DNA of 64,000 bases from assembly GCA_020744425.1 (NCBI GenBank), contig JAGMUV010000005.1, positions 434,001 to 498,000 on the forward strand, written 5' to 3'. The notes beneath the pieces are model-generated. The model was not told the DNA's origin and made no database searches. It saw only the letters and a program-made list of their open reading frames with translations. Made by a program: the position numbers and the translations under genes. Positions 9,584 through 20,368 of this stretch are shown piece by piece (position 1 is the first letter of the stretch; each line of letters starts with the position of its first letter). This DNA is from Dactylonectria macrodidyma (lineage: Eukaryota > Ascomycota > Sordariomycetes > Hypocreales > Nectriaceae).

Positions 9584-10629
9584 CTAATCAATAGTACAAA
9601 TAACCTTGCCTATATTTTTGGAATCTTCAACGTGATCGTGAGCTTCCCGAATGTTTCCCCACCGAAAGACCTTGTCTATATGAACCTTGAGTCTCCCCGC
9701 CTCGAAATGCGGTAAATATTCTTCCAACTTGTCGCGCAGTCTGCCTTGGTACCCTTCGTCGCGGCTTCTCAGTGTACTTCCTTCGACACGCAGCCGTTTG
9801 TATAGTATTTGAGAAATGTCCACCTCGGGAGCCTTGTCGCCCCCCAACGTTCCGAGAATGACGATCCGTCCATCACGGGCCGCAGTAGATAAATTCTGTT
9901 TGAAATAGGCTCCGCCGACAAAGTCAACGATGTAGTCAACCCCCTTACCGTCCGTATGCTTCGTGATCTCTTCTTCCCAATCCTGCGTCTTGTAATTGAA
10001 GGCTGCTGTTGCACCAAGCTCATTGACGATGAAGTCGCACTTCTCTGCTGATCCAGCCGTAGCAAATATTTGAGTAGCACCAGCGAGACGGGAAAGCTGA
10101 ATTCCAGCTATTGATACACCAGAGGCTCCTGCATGCCATAAGATCGTTTTCCCTTTGGCAAAGTCGAGAACTAGGTGCAACGCTTGGGTTGCGGTAATCC
10201 AGGTTTCTGGAATGCCAGCACCTACAACCCAGTCTATGAATGGGGGCTTGTGGAGAAGCATGCGCGTACTGACGACGATGTACTCGGCGTAAGCACCACC
10301 ATAGGCAAGACCTATGACATCGTTGCCGGTTTCGAAGTTGCTGTGGTCTCCAGGACCAAAAGACTCTATTGTACCGCTGAACTCGACTCCCAGGGTCGCG
10401 GGTGCCTGTGCAGGTAACGGGTAGAAACCTTGACGCTGAATGATGTCCATTCTATTGATGCCAAAGGCTCGGATGCGAACAAGAGCTTGGCTCTGGGTAG
10501 GCTGAGGCTTTAGGACTTTATTGTTGATGAATAGCGCATCACTGTCGCCTCTTCCACCACGTATATCTTGGGTGACGTTAGTGGTGAGTTTCAAGATGGG
10601 GGTTATCACTCCTTACCAACTGCTCTCAT
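9584..10629 (-). CDS. Zinc-independent quinone oxidoreductase (MDR superfamily, PIG3-like)
   Basis: Two exons: 10629-10617 and 10566-9584, 331 residues. The long second frame has no ATG near its start (it begins at GTG). A 13-nt first exon encoding MRAV plus one base, a GTAAGG donor, a CTAAC branch point and an AG at 10567 remove a 50-nt intron and give MRAVDIRGGRG, which fits the family's short N-terminus. Family features: AFGINRMDIIQRQG near residue 40, ATLGVEFSGTI, and a cofactor-binding segment (HAGASGVSIAGIQLSRLAGA) in the Rossmann domain. Zinc ligands of alcohol dehydrogenases are absent. It should reduce quinones or enones with NADPH in the cytosol. The tiny first exon is easily missed. 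Confidence 0.85.
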
Positions 10630-11579
10630 ATATGTGGCCATGTTATACAAATTTTGCTCGTCTGAATATTTCTCAAGGAAGGATGTCTGAATCGATAAGG
10701 ACTGTTAATGAAGATTCTAGCGTTTGCTTGTGAGTAGCGAAGTCTTTAAGTGGAGATTGGAACCCCGATCGATCGCATGACATGCTCACATTCTTACGAT
10801 CAAGGCCAGCGCTTGCTGCCTGTGAGTTGACGGGGATATGGCACTGTGCGATGCCGCTTTTCCGAGGGATTTCGCAGAGCCCAACCTTAGCAAGTGTGGT
10901 AGCAATGACGTAGGGCTGTGTAGGGTGGTCAATCAGACAGGTGAGTTGATGTGGATGTCGGACATGCCGGCGTACGGTCGGCCGCCCATTTGGCCCACAA
11001 TTGCGCGAGTTCTAGACGAGCGGATGCGGCTTTTCCTAGTGGTGAGAACACTCTCCGTTTCCTGAGCTAAAGCCAAATGCAATACCCAGCTGGTCTTAAA
11101 AAAGGATATTCTAGAATATGGCTGAATGAGGCTAGCAGACTGCCAGTGTGCGCTAGGTGAGCCGAGTTTATCATCGTGCTCTTCGCTACGATGCCGAAAC
11201 CATCCCGGTGCCTTGGCGGATGGTTTGTCATCAGCCGGCCAGCCGCAATGATACTTGTCAGCAGTGTCCTAGACGATACATTGGTCGGAACGGCCAGTTT
11301 GAGCAAGCCACGTTGATGGAGAGATGAACTCTTTGGAACTAGTGAAAGGAACAGAGTCATGCCATGCCAGCCGGTTAAAGCGTGCCGTGTCGATGAGACT
11401 CTCGTGTAAGTGCTGGAAGAAAAGATATTGACGTCAGATGTTGTACCATCGCTTGGACAAGATAAAATGTTGTGAAATATGTTTCGATTGCCTCTTTCTT
11501 AGATTTAAATCGCTATATCAACAGCAGGTACTCCTGTACAGCCTTCCATCCTTAAAATATTTTGTACCGCAACAAAGCC
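10630..11579. other. Divergent intergenic region, no gene seen
   Basis: About 950 bp between the quinone oxidoreductase start (minus) and the MFS start (plus), so it should hold both promoters. Small open frames are present, but I recognise nothing in them. Confidence 0.5.
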
Positions 11580-13365
11580 ATGACTGTTCATAATGACCTT
11601 GCAAGGTCGTCGTCTCAGGGCTCCATAATATCCCGCGACAGCACCACACTGGAAGCCGGAGCCAGTCTTTCGCAGGTGTCATCATATGAGAGCGGAGAGT
11701 TGGACGAACCTCTCGACGGTCACCGTCCTAGTCTGCGTGAGATCAGATCTCATACCTCGAGAACAAAATGTCGAAGCGGACATGGGGCAGACTTGGGCAG
11801 GACAATGAGCCTTGTACCTGGCCCATCGTGCATAGATACCATCATCTCGCGCATCCGGTCCGGTCCCATTCCGGAATTCACTCATCAATTGGCTAGCATG
11901 CCAACATCAGCAAATTGCCTCGTCGACTTTGATGGGGCTGAGGATCCGTATCGCCCACTGAATTGGCCCACGCATAAAAAAGTCCTGACCACGCTGCTAT
12001 ATGGCTTGATCACTATGTCAGCGACGTGGGCTTCTTCGTCGTATTCAGCAGGCACGGATCTGATCGCCGAAGAGTTCCACGTGTCGACCCAAGTGGCCAC
12101 TCTGGGGACGACATTATATCTCTTTGGCTTTGGACTCGGACCTTTGCTCTGGGCCCCGTTGAGCGAGGTATATGGCCGAAGGGTTCCAGTACTGACACCT
12201 ATGTTTATTGCTGTTTGCTTCACCTTTGCCACAGCCACGGCGAAAGATTTGCAGACAATTATGTTGACGCGGTTCTGGGGGGCTTTTTTTGCTTCTGCGC
12301 CTATGACCAATACCGGAGGTGTCCTGGGTGACTTGTTCTCACCAGCTTGGAGAGGTGTTGCCCTGGCTGGCTACTCAATGGCCATTGTTTGCGGCCCTGC
12401 TCTTGGTATGAATCCACACATTCGTACAATACAAACTGCTAACTGTCCCAGGACCCGTAATATCTACAATAGTTGCACAGCAACCTTCCTTGGGCTGGAG
12501 ATGGACCGAGTATCTCACGGGCATTATCCAATCTGCCATTCTTCTAGTCGCCGCTCTGATCATCGACGAGAGCTACCCGCCACTGCTTCTCATCTTCAAA
12601 GCCCAGAAGCTACGCCACGACACCGGAAACTGGGCACTTCATGCACAATTCGAGGAGTGGCAAATCACCTTCGGCCAACTTGCACGAAAATTTCTCGTTC
12701 GCCCAATCCAGATTCTCTGCACTCCAATTTGCTTTCTCATCACACTATATGCCAGTTTCGTCTACGGCATTCTGTATATGCAACTTGGCGCGATTCCAAT
12801 AATTTTCCAGCAAGTTCGAGGTTGGGATCCAATTCCAGCTGCTTTGCCATTCCTCTCTATCATCATCGGTGCGGCATTTGGTTGTGGCCTGAATATCTAC
12901 AACCAATTCCTATATAATAAGGCCTATTATGCAGCAGGAAGCAAAGCTGTCCCGGAGATGCGTCTACCGCCTATGATGCTTGGTTCTTTTCTATTCTGCG
13001 GAAGCCAGTTCCTCATCGGCTGGACAGCCCAGCCTAGTGTTACCTGGGTAGCTCCCTGTATCGGACTGGCAATGCTAGGTATGGGATTTTTCACAATCTT
13101 CCAAGCGGCACTCAATTACCTCGTCGATACATTCCAAGCCTATTCTGCGTCGGCGATCGGAGCAAACACATTCCTGCGATCGTGTGTTGCAGGAGCTTTG
13201 CCACTTGCTGTAGGGCCTCTGTATCATAACATTGGCGTCGGTCCTGGATCGAGTATCACAGGAGGCTTTGCAGCATTATTAATTCCTGTTCCCTTTGCAT
13301 TTTACATATGTGGAAAGAATTTGAGGGCAGCATCTAAGTGGTCTAATGGATCTGTTGTAATTTGA
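11580..13365 (+). CDS. MFS drug:H+ antiporter, DHA1 type
   Basis: Two exons, 11580-12405 and 12452-13365, 579 residues. The intron has a GTATGA donor and a GCTAACTGTCCCAG acceptor; splicing joins CGPALG to PVISTIVAQQPS. The first ATG at 11580 is used (an upstream TTG extends the frame). About 120 N-terminal residues are hydrophilic and serine-rich, then YRPLNWPTHKK marks the start of the membrane domain, as in DHA1 polyamine/multidrug exporters. The motif-A segment PLSEVYGRR is present between helices 2 and 3. Twelve membrane segments can be counted roughly. It should export drugs, polyamines or toxic compounds from the plasma membrane. The gene is intact and typical in length. Confidence 0.88.
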
Positions 13366-13587
13366 ACGTATTGTTCTACTTTATAGAAAAAAACCTCCTA
13401 ACCCACTAAGTTAAGCGTCAAACCTGCTCAAATGACATTTTGTTTTTGCGGCGATGTCTGAATATGGCTTTATAAGTAAAGCTCGTCGCCACCCTCACCC
13501 AAACACGGCCTTAGTGGGCACAAAATCTCGCAAGTTTGTCGACAATTAAACAACCTAGCAGCGTACACGAGCCTGGAGTGGCAGAGT

Positions 13588-15547
13588 CTACCACCGATCG
13601 TAATCCGGAATGTCTTCTTGGAAGTACGTTTCAGTGACCTTGGAAAAGCCAACTGTCGGCGCATTATATGGCCATGGCTCTCCATCTCCCGTGCCGAACA
13701 AAGCTAAGGATGCACCAGTGAAGATACCATAGCCCACTGGTCCGAACGCTTGCCAGAAAGACGAGATGTTTGTCGGATAGGTTGGTGCGTCCTTTCCAAA
13801 GCTGTACCCGAGCTGATACAAAAGAGGCGTACATCGTACATGAAGCGTCATGGTCCGACGTGGAAAGTCGGACTTCGGAAGCGGGGTTTGCCAATACTGA
13901 CCGGTTAGTAAATCATAAACGATAGGCTTTGATGGTCGCTTACCGTTGTGGTTTTGTTTTTGAAGGACTCCGTGTAAATACACATTCCAGTCTGGTTGAC
14001 ACAACCGCGGATGCCAATGTCTTGGTGCTGCCATTCTGAAAGGTATGCTGAGATTCCCACCTTATTCCTTGGTCCGAGATTCCCGCTGAAACCCAAGACC
14101 TCGGCAGAGAATGTCATGTTGAGGGATGTCTGCTTGCGCAGCAACGCTGCTGGTGTATCTCTGTCACTCAACCCAAACACATTCGGCCTCAAAATGAGGC
14201 CCTTTTGTGTCGTGTCGTAGTTCTTTGTGTACGGGGTTCGTAACTGGTACCAAGCGTCATCCCAGTTTGAGCCCTTGAATTTCTCAACCCATTTTTTGGG
14301 TACTTTCTTGGGCCCAGACTTGGGTTCGACTTCCTCGCTCAATAAAATCGGCTTCCCGTTGTTGAAGACGGGCCACCCATCTCGCCACACAACATTGGTC
14401 AGGAATGTCTCTCGTCCTTGGTTGCGTTAGTCCTGTGGAGTGTCATAGATATCATGGGTAATTGGAGAAGGATTGGCTAGCTTAAAGTCTTACCTAGAGG
14501 TGATTTTTCGTTGATATTTCGACGTGCAAGGAAGGATGCGTACCAGTCTCCGTTCGCCGTCTTCATCATAGTCGCATGACCAGTTGACTGCACCGTCAAA
14601 TTATCAAATCCCCATTGCCCATTATACATCAGCGGATTGGCCGGGTTAGCAGTAAATGGCCCACTTGGGGATTTGCTTCTAGCGATGGTGGAGCGGTGAA
14701 GATTGTCCGTACCACCTCCATATTGTTAGCGCAATGAAATAGCCTTGTAGCGTGTGCGTGTTTACCTTCGGCAATCAGGAGATAATACCAGCTATCCTTG
14801 TAATACATCTTTGGACCTTCTGGTCTGGCAGTAGAATTGCTTGGCAACGTTCCGTTCCAAAGGCTAACGTATGGGCCGGTACATTGACCAGAAGAGAGAG
14901 ACACTTCGCATTGCGAGATACCCCACACCCGGTCAATGTTATTGTTCGGTGCCATCAGATTCAAGTACGTCTTCTTCGTTTTCGGATCTTGAAACAATTC
15001 AGGGTCGATCCCCCAAGGCTCAGCCCAGATAGGATCAGACCAAGTGATGAGATCTTTGGATGAGAAAAAGAGCACTCGCGGCCAAACCCTTGACACTGGA
15101 TCATATGTCCATCTTGTCATAGTCGAAAGCCAATACTTTCCATTGATGTAGGCCAAGCTTGGCGCCCAACCTCCTTTAAAATCAATTAGAATCATTCGAA
15201 ATATTGCCTGGAGAGTTTTGTACTTGCCAGCGGCCGTTGGAGTCCCAAAAAGTTGCAGCTGTTCTGGTCGAGTCAAAGCGTGGGAGAATAGCGTCCAATT
15301 GGACAGATCCTTGCCTATGGGTTTAAGTCAGCATCCATCCAAGTTATTAGGACAAACACCAATTACTATGGTAAATTGGAATGCCGGGCCAGTATTCAAA
15401 CGAAGACGTTGCAATGTAGTAATCATCTCCCACTGCAAGGATAGCCGGATCCGGGTTCCATCCCGAAATGATGGGGTTCCAAATGCCCCACGCCGAAGAG
15501 GAGAAGAGCAGAATGCAGCCCCAAATTACACCCCGTAGCGGTGCCAT
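13588..15547 (-). CDS. Secreted GH43 glycoside hydrolase (beta-xylosidase / arabinofuranosidase)
   Basis: Six exons: 15547-15367, 15314-15228, 15173-14766, 14715-14494, 14416-13944, 13896-13588; 559 residues. The N-terminus MAPLRGVIWGCILLFSSSAWG is a signal peptide. The five-bladed propeller domain carries the three GH43 acids: NPDPAI (general base), GIDPELF (pKa modulator) and ARPEGPKMY (general acid). A C-terminal beta-sandwich domain, about residues 350-559 (WDDAWYQLRTPY onward), is the kind found on fungal GH43 xylosidases. Several NxS/T sites are present. It probably trims xylose or arabinose from hemicellulose outside the cell. Intron 2 (15227-15174) has a GC rather than GT donor (GCAAGT). 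It neighbours the alpha-xylosidase gene. Confidence 0.9.
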
Positions 15548-16725
15548 TATGAGACTAAAAAGCGGAACGAAGTCAACGTAGGATCACGGTAGAAGTGTAG
15601 GATTGCCTCATTGGCTTCTGGGGTAATGGATGACTGGTTGCGTTTCGAATGTGCGGATCTAGTGTAAATATAATTCTATGCAAGACATCGGAGGGATGCT
15701 CCGGAAGTTGTCCCGGGCTGGATTGATCGATTCAGCGCTGGACGTCTTTACCGTGCTTCTTTAATCGCACTAATCACACTTGATCTCAACTCGACAAAAC
15801 GATCCACTAACGTACCAGTTCATTCCGGCAAAAACCCCATTCCCAGGATACAAACAGGCAGTTGACTCTAGCGCGAATACCCCGCCAATTCTACTCCTTG
15901 CAAAACTGGGGCTAGGCTCCGGCAATCGGGGGAGCCACCGGACCTTATCCCTGGATTTTGTATAGACTGAAAAACGCTCTCTCCTGACGTATGGATGGCT
16001 TGACGTAATTAGTCGCTAGTGGAACTTGAGGTACCGGTGCAGCTCCGTCACGTGACCGCAGGCAATACCTACCTCACGCCCTCGATCCCTACACAGGAGA
16101 GCCTGGGAGGATCATCATCACAGACTACACATAGGAACCCTTTGCTTCACAAGTTTCCTAGGTCTAGATCAATCACTTTGCTTCTCACTCTTCTCGCTTC
16201 CCTTTGTTCGTGATACCTCCCAAGCTCACAGCCCGCCTTGACGGCTCGGTCTCGCTCAAACGCCGTACCAGTCCAGATTTCAATTCCGCAGAACCGCACC
16301 GTCAAAACCCTAAAATATGCAATTTTTTAGTGATTTCTTTCCCTATTTGCGACTTTAAACGTGTGGCCCAAAGCATTATAATTTTGTTGTGTTGTCACAA
16401 AGTGGCTGTTCCAGGGCGGTCATGATCTCGCGATATTGTTTTCGTTTCACATAAAGATCGCGATTTACGTCCTAGGCCCATATACTAATTCTACTACCTC
16501 CTCTCGCTGTTGCCCGCTACTTGCTTCAAAGGGTCGAATAGCAAATTCCTTCCGTATGCAGTTTTAGTTACCTCTGATGGCAACGAGAGGTGAAGTAAGA
16601 GAGTTCATTGCGTTGTATGGACAATGTGAAGTGCAATAGGAATATCGTCACAGTTAACAGGGGTTAAGAAGCTCTGTATGGATAGAGACTTGGAGACTAA
16701 ATCCAAGTTTCATACGAGAACCTAC
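15548..16725. promoter_or_regulatory. GH43 upstream region with one GGCTAG / CTGGGG overlap
   Basis: About 1.2 kb between the GH43 start and the end of the GH31 gene. At 15906-15915 the bases CTGGGGCTAG contain a CTGGGG (CreA-type SYGGRG) overlapping a GGCTAG (XlnR-type GGCTAR). One overlap of such short motifs may be chance. No other gene seen. Confidence 0.3.
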
Positions 16726-19301
16726 TTAAGCCAGTGGAATCTCAACTTCCCGCTCAGAAGGGCCAAGGGTGCCAACAGTGCCCTCAACGAGTTGCACTTT
16801 GATGTCAGACCTAGGTTCACCATCTAGGACCGAGATCTTTGCGCACTGTTCTTCAACCTTAACTGAGATCCTCATTTGCACTTCACCAATATTCTGGTGA
16901 TCTGGGATTTCCACTACCGCATCCATATTTTCAGCTGGGTTAACAACAACTGTAATTCCCTCAGCCCAGTCATACGTTACCTGGTCCTTTGACAGATCCT
17001 GGTTCCCCAGGACCACAGCCTTACCCGGTCTCACCAGGACTGGCAAGCTGAAAAAGTCGTGTTGTTCTGTTATGTAGCCAGGTCCTTGTCTTATCTTGCC
17101 GTCAAGAAGCCCGTACCACTTGCCTTTTGGAACGTAGTAAGTCACATCGCCCTCTTCATTGAACACTGGCGCTACTAGCAAGGAGTCGCCGAGGAAATAT
17201 TGCGTGTCGAGATGCCACGCCATTGGATCGTCGGGGAACTCCACGAACGAGCTACGTAGCATCGGGATTCCAGAGTGGTGGGTCACAAGGGCTTGCGCGT
17301 AAAGATACGGCATCAACCTATGTTTCCACGAGGAGAAGTGGGCCAGGACTCGTGAAGCCTCTTCTGAGGGGTCGATCAACCAGGGAACTCGGAACGATCC
17401 GCTTCCGTGAAGTCGAGAGTGTGATGAGAAGAGGCCGAAGGCAATCCAACGCTTGAAAAGCGCCGCGTCTGGATTTCCTTCGAATCCTCCAATGTCGTGT
17501 GCCCAGTAGCCGAATCCGCTGAGTGCCAACGAGAGGCCACCTCGCAATGTCTCGGCCATGGCAGGGAAAGTAGAGTATGGGTCACTGCCCCAATGCACTG
17601 GAAATCGCTGCATCTTGTTAGTGTTTGTGCCACTCTCTTTAGCTTCGAAACATACCTGACAGCCAGCAGCAGCGGATCGGGCGAACAGCACAGCGTTGTT
17701 CTTGCCCAGTGACTTCTCAAGCGCCTCAAAGGTTACCTTGTTGTATAGGAACGCGTAGTAGTTGTGCATCTTCTGAGGATCTGACCCGTCGAAGTAGACT
17801 GTATCACCTGTCGGAATGCGCTCTCCAAAGTCCGTCTTGAACGATTCTACACCCATGTCTACCAATGCTTGGAGCTTAGACTGATACCATTTGCAGGCAT
17901 CGGGATTTGTGAAATCGACAATTGCCATGCCGGCTTGCTGTGAAAGTTGCATGGTCAGCTACCCGGAAGATGACATACGGGGAGAGAATTGAGCAGAATT
18001 ACCCAGAAACATACTGCCAAACACTCCCATCGCCACGCTTGATGAAGTAGCCCTTCTCCGCACCTTCATCAAATAGTTTGCTTTCTTGCGCGATATAGGG
18101 GTTAATCCAAACGCATACCTAATGAAGGATGAGCCGAGGCCGTTATAAAACTTTCAGATGCCGCTTACATGCTGGGCCCTCTCCCTCAATCGCTTCAGCT
18201 GTCCGACGGCATCAGGGAAGAATTCTTGATCAAATTCAAAGTCGCACCATTGGAAACCCTTCATCCAGAAGCAATCGTAATGAAACACCGAGACTGGGAT
18301 GTTTCTGTCCTTCATCCCATCTAGAAAGTTGTTGACTGTGGTCTCATCGTAGTAGGTAGTGAAGCTGGTCGTGAGCCAGAGACCAAAGCTCCACGCGGGG
18401 GGTAGCGCGGGTCGCCCGGTAATGTGTCCGTACTTTTCTAGAATCTCTTTTGGGCTTGGACCGTAGATGAGATAGATGGAGAGTGATTCGCCAGGCACAG
18501 CGATATTAACTCGCGTTGTCCGCTCAGACTGAACTTCCAGCGATGCAAGGTTGGACGTGGGGATAAAGACGCCATAGCCGGCAGAGCTGATGAAGAATGG
18601 TATGTTTTTGTAAGTGAGCTCAGAGCCAGTCCCTCCATCATCGTTCCATAAGTCGATGGACTGACCATTCTTGACAAAAGGACCAAACCGTTCGCCGAGG
18701 CCGTAGATCATTTCACCGACGCCAATGGACAGTTGGTACGTTGTCCATCGCCCCCCCTTGCCTGGATTGATGTAATTGGCTTTGGGATGAAAAGCGGTCG
18801 TGTTTTGCTGGATGTAACCGATGGAACGCCAACCGAGCGAAGTCAACTTTCGTGAGCCGGAACTGAAGTCGAGCTCAAAGCTCTTGGGTGCTGTGTTGAC
18901 CGACGCTTCAAGATTCCCAACGGAGAAATTCAATCTGTCAGCAGTCTTGGATGTGTTGATTGACTGTGTGTGGCTCGGCTTCCCGGCAGGAAACAGCTCA
19001 AATTGAGGCCCCGCGGTCACACTCTTCTGTGCCTTCCAATGGGTCGATGAGAGAAATACCACATCGTCCATCGGCGAGCTAACATGGTGCGTTAAGGTAG
19101 GGTTGTTGAGAGTATCCCCGCGGTGGTTGATTGGTTTTGAGCACTGTGGAATGTCAAATTGATACTCATCTGAGGATACACACCGCTTACTGTGACAAAG
19201 TGAAGGTGGTCACTTTTCGCTTCGCCCTTGACAACTTCAATGGCCCAGTCGATTATTGTGTCCGGCGCCGGATGCCAGCAGCCGTGTGAAAACTTGACCA
19301 T
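16726..19301 (-). CDS. GH31 alpha-xylosidase, YicI type
   Basis: Five exons: 19301-19191, 19143-18169, 18118-about 18011, about 17937-17656, 17607-16726; about 785 residues, close to the bacterial alpha-xylosidase length. The N-terminus MVKFSHGCWHPAPDT has no signal peptide, so it is probably cytosolic. Landmarks: HRGDTLNNPTLT, IYGLGERFGPFVKNGQSIDLWNDDGG, VWINPYIAQ, the nucleophile motif FKTDFGERIP, the acid motif WAHDIGGFEGNPD, and SSHSRLHGS. It should release xylose from alpha-xylosyl oligosaccharides such as those of xyloglucan. The junction of exons 3 and 4 is uncertain: the simplest in-frame splice gives VWQY-QAGMAIVDF, a few residues shorter than relatives. XlnR-type motifs lie upstream. 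Confidence 0.88.
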
Positions 19302-19985
19302 TGGTTTGGGCTCTCAAGTCTGCGTTTGGTTACTTGCGGTAAGAAAAGCTATTCAGGTCGTGACTATACTGCCAACCCAGAGGCGCTTGATGTTCCGTTA
19401 TCGCTTGCCTATCTCCTGTGAAGCCAAGAACTCTCTCTAGTTTGAGGCTATTTGCATGACATGTGGAACCTTGGTGGGGATGCTGATCCTACACGAGGTC
19501 TGCGTTAGTTGGCGAAATTGTACGAGCGTGATGCGTGAGAGTTGGGTCGAAGGACAAATGAAAGCGGGCTCGTATAGACAAACCCCGTTATTATTGGCCG
19601 GTATCCTTTTCTCCAGTGGGGTAAATGCGAAGGCTTAGTGAGCTTCAAGGACAACCTCCAGGGTTAAGGACCCCCAACCCTCCAAAACCCGGTCATGACC
19701 TCATATTCAAAGCACCTGACAAAGACAAGAGGTGTTGCGGAGAAGGTAAGCTACCCCAAATCTCGGACGGGCTGGGATGAATAGGCTAAATGCAAAATCG
19801 AAACGACTTGTCTTGTTCACCGGCATATTCGGGTCCGTCGCAAAGAGGATATTTACAACCCCCCACGCGGCTGGTCAGCTGGGCGTGCCAATCAGTGAAT
19901 GGATGTGTTATTTAGCCTGAGTAAGTTGTCCCCAATGCACCAGCGGAGACTCCGCAACCTTAGGGAACCCTGTCGATGGGATGGC
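19302..19985. promoter_or_regulatory. Upstream region of alpha-xylosidase with GGCTAA motifs
   Basis: GGCTAAA at 19784-19790 on the plus strand and TTTAGCC (GGCTAAA on minus) at 19911-19917, about 480 and 610 bp before the alpha-xylosidase ATG. GGCTAR is the known binding core of the xylanolytic activator XlnR/XYR1. No gene seen in this stretch. Confidence 0.4.
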
Positions 19986-20290
19986 TACGGAGGACCATTT
20001 CAAAAGTCTTTGCCTGTACGCAAGCCACATTTTGCTTTCTCTTTATTAAAAGAACATTAGGTAACTTACATCTTACACATCTTAGCACTAAAATATGCCC
20101 TATATTATAGCACACTTAGCCCACAAGCTAGCCATAATATGGGTCTAACAGTACTAAACTGTAATAAATTTAGTTAGCAGATATTAGCCTAAAACGATAT
20201 AAGGCTAAATGGATTGTCAAGTACCTATCAAAGGTTCGAGGGTGCGGCGTCCTTAGCGTGGGCAAAAGACTTTTGAAATGGTCCTCCGTA
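19986..20290. mobile_element. MITE-like element with about 28-bp inverted repeats and TA flanks
   Basis: The left end at 19988 begins CGGAGGACCATTTC and continues to GCC at 20014. The right end, read in reverse complement from 20288, begins with the same bases and matches for about 27 positions with one extra A. Both ends are flanked by TA (19986-19987 and 20289-20290), the target duplication of Tc1/mariner-type elements. The roughly 250-bp interior is AT-rich and non-coding. It holds four GGCTAR-type motifs (20116, 20128, 20184, 20203). It has no transposase, so it would depend on one elsewhere. Confidence 0.75.
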
Positions 20291-20368
20291 ATTTCTCGGG
20301 GAATGTAACGGCATTCATTTGGATGGACTGTTAGACGAGACCTCGAATTAACATATACTTCTAAACAG

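Noticed and set aside
20233..20245. GGTTCGA, reminiscent of a tRNA T-loop
   Set aside because: No acceptor stem, anticodon arm or D-arm around it; it lies in the MITE.
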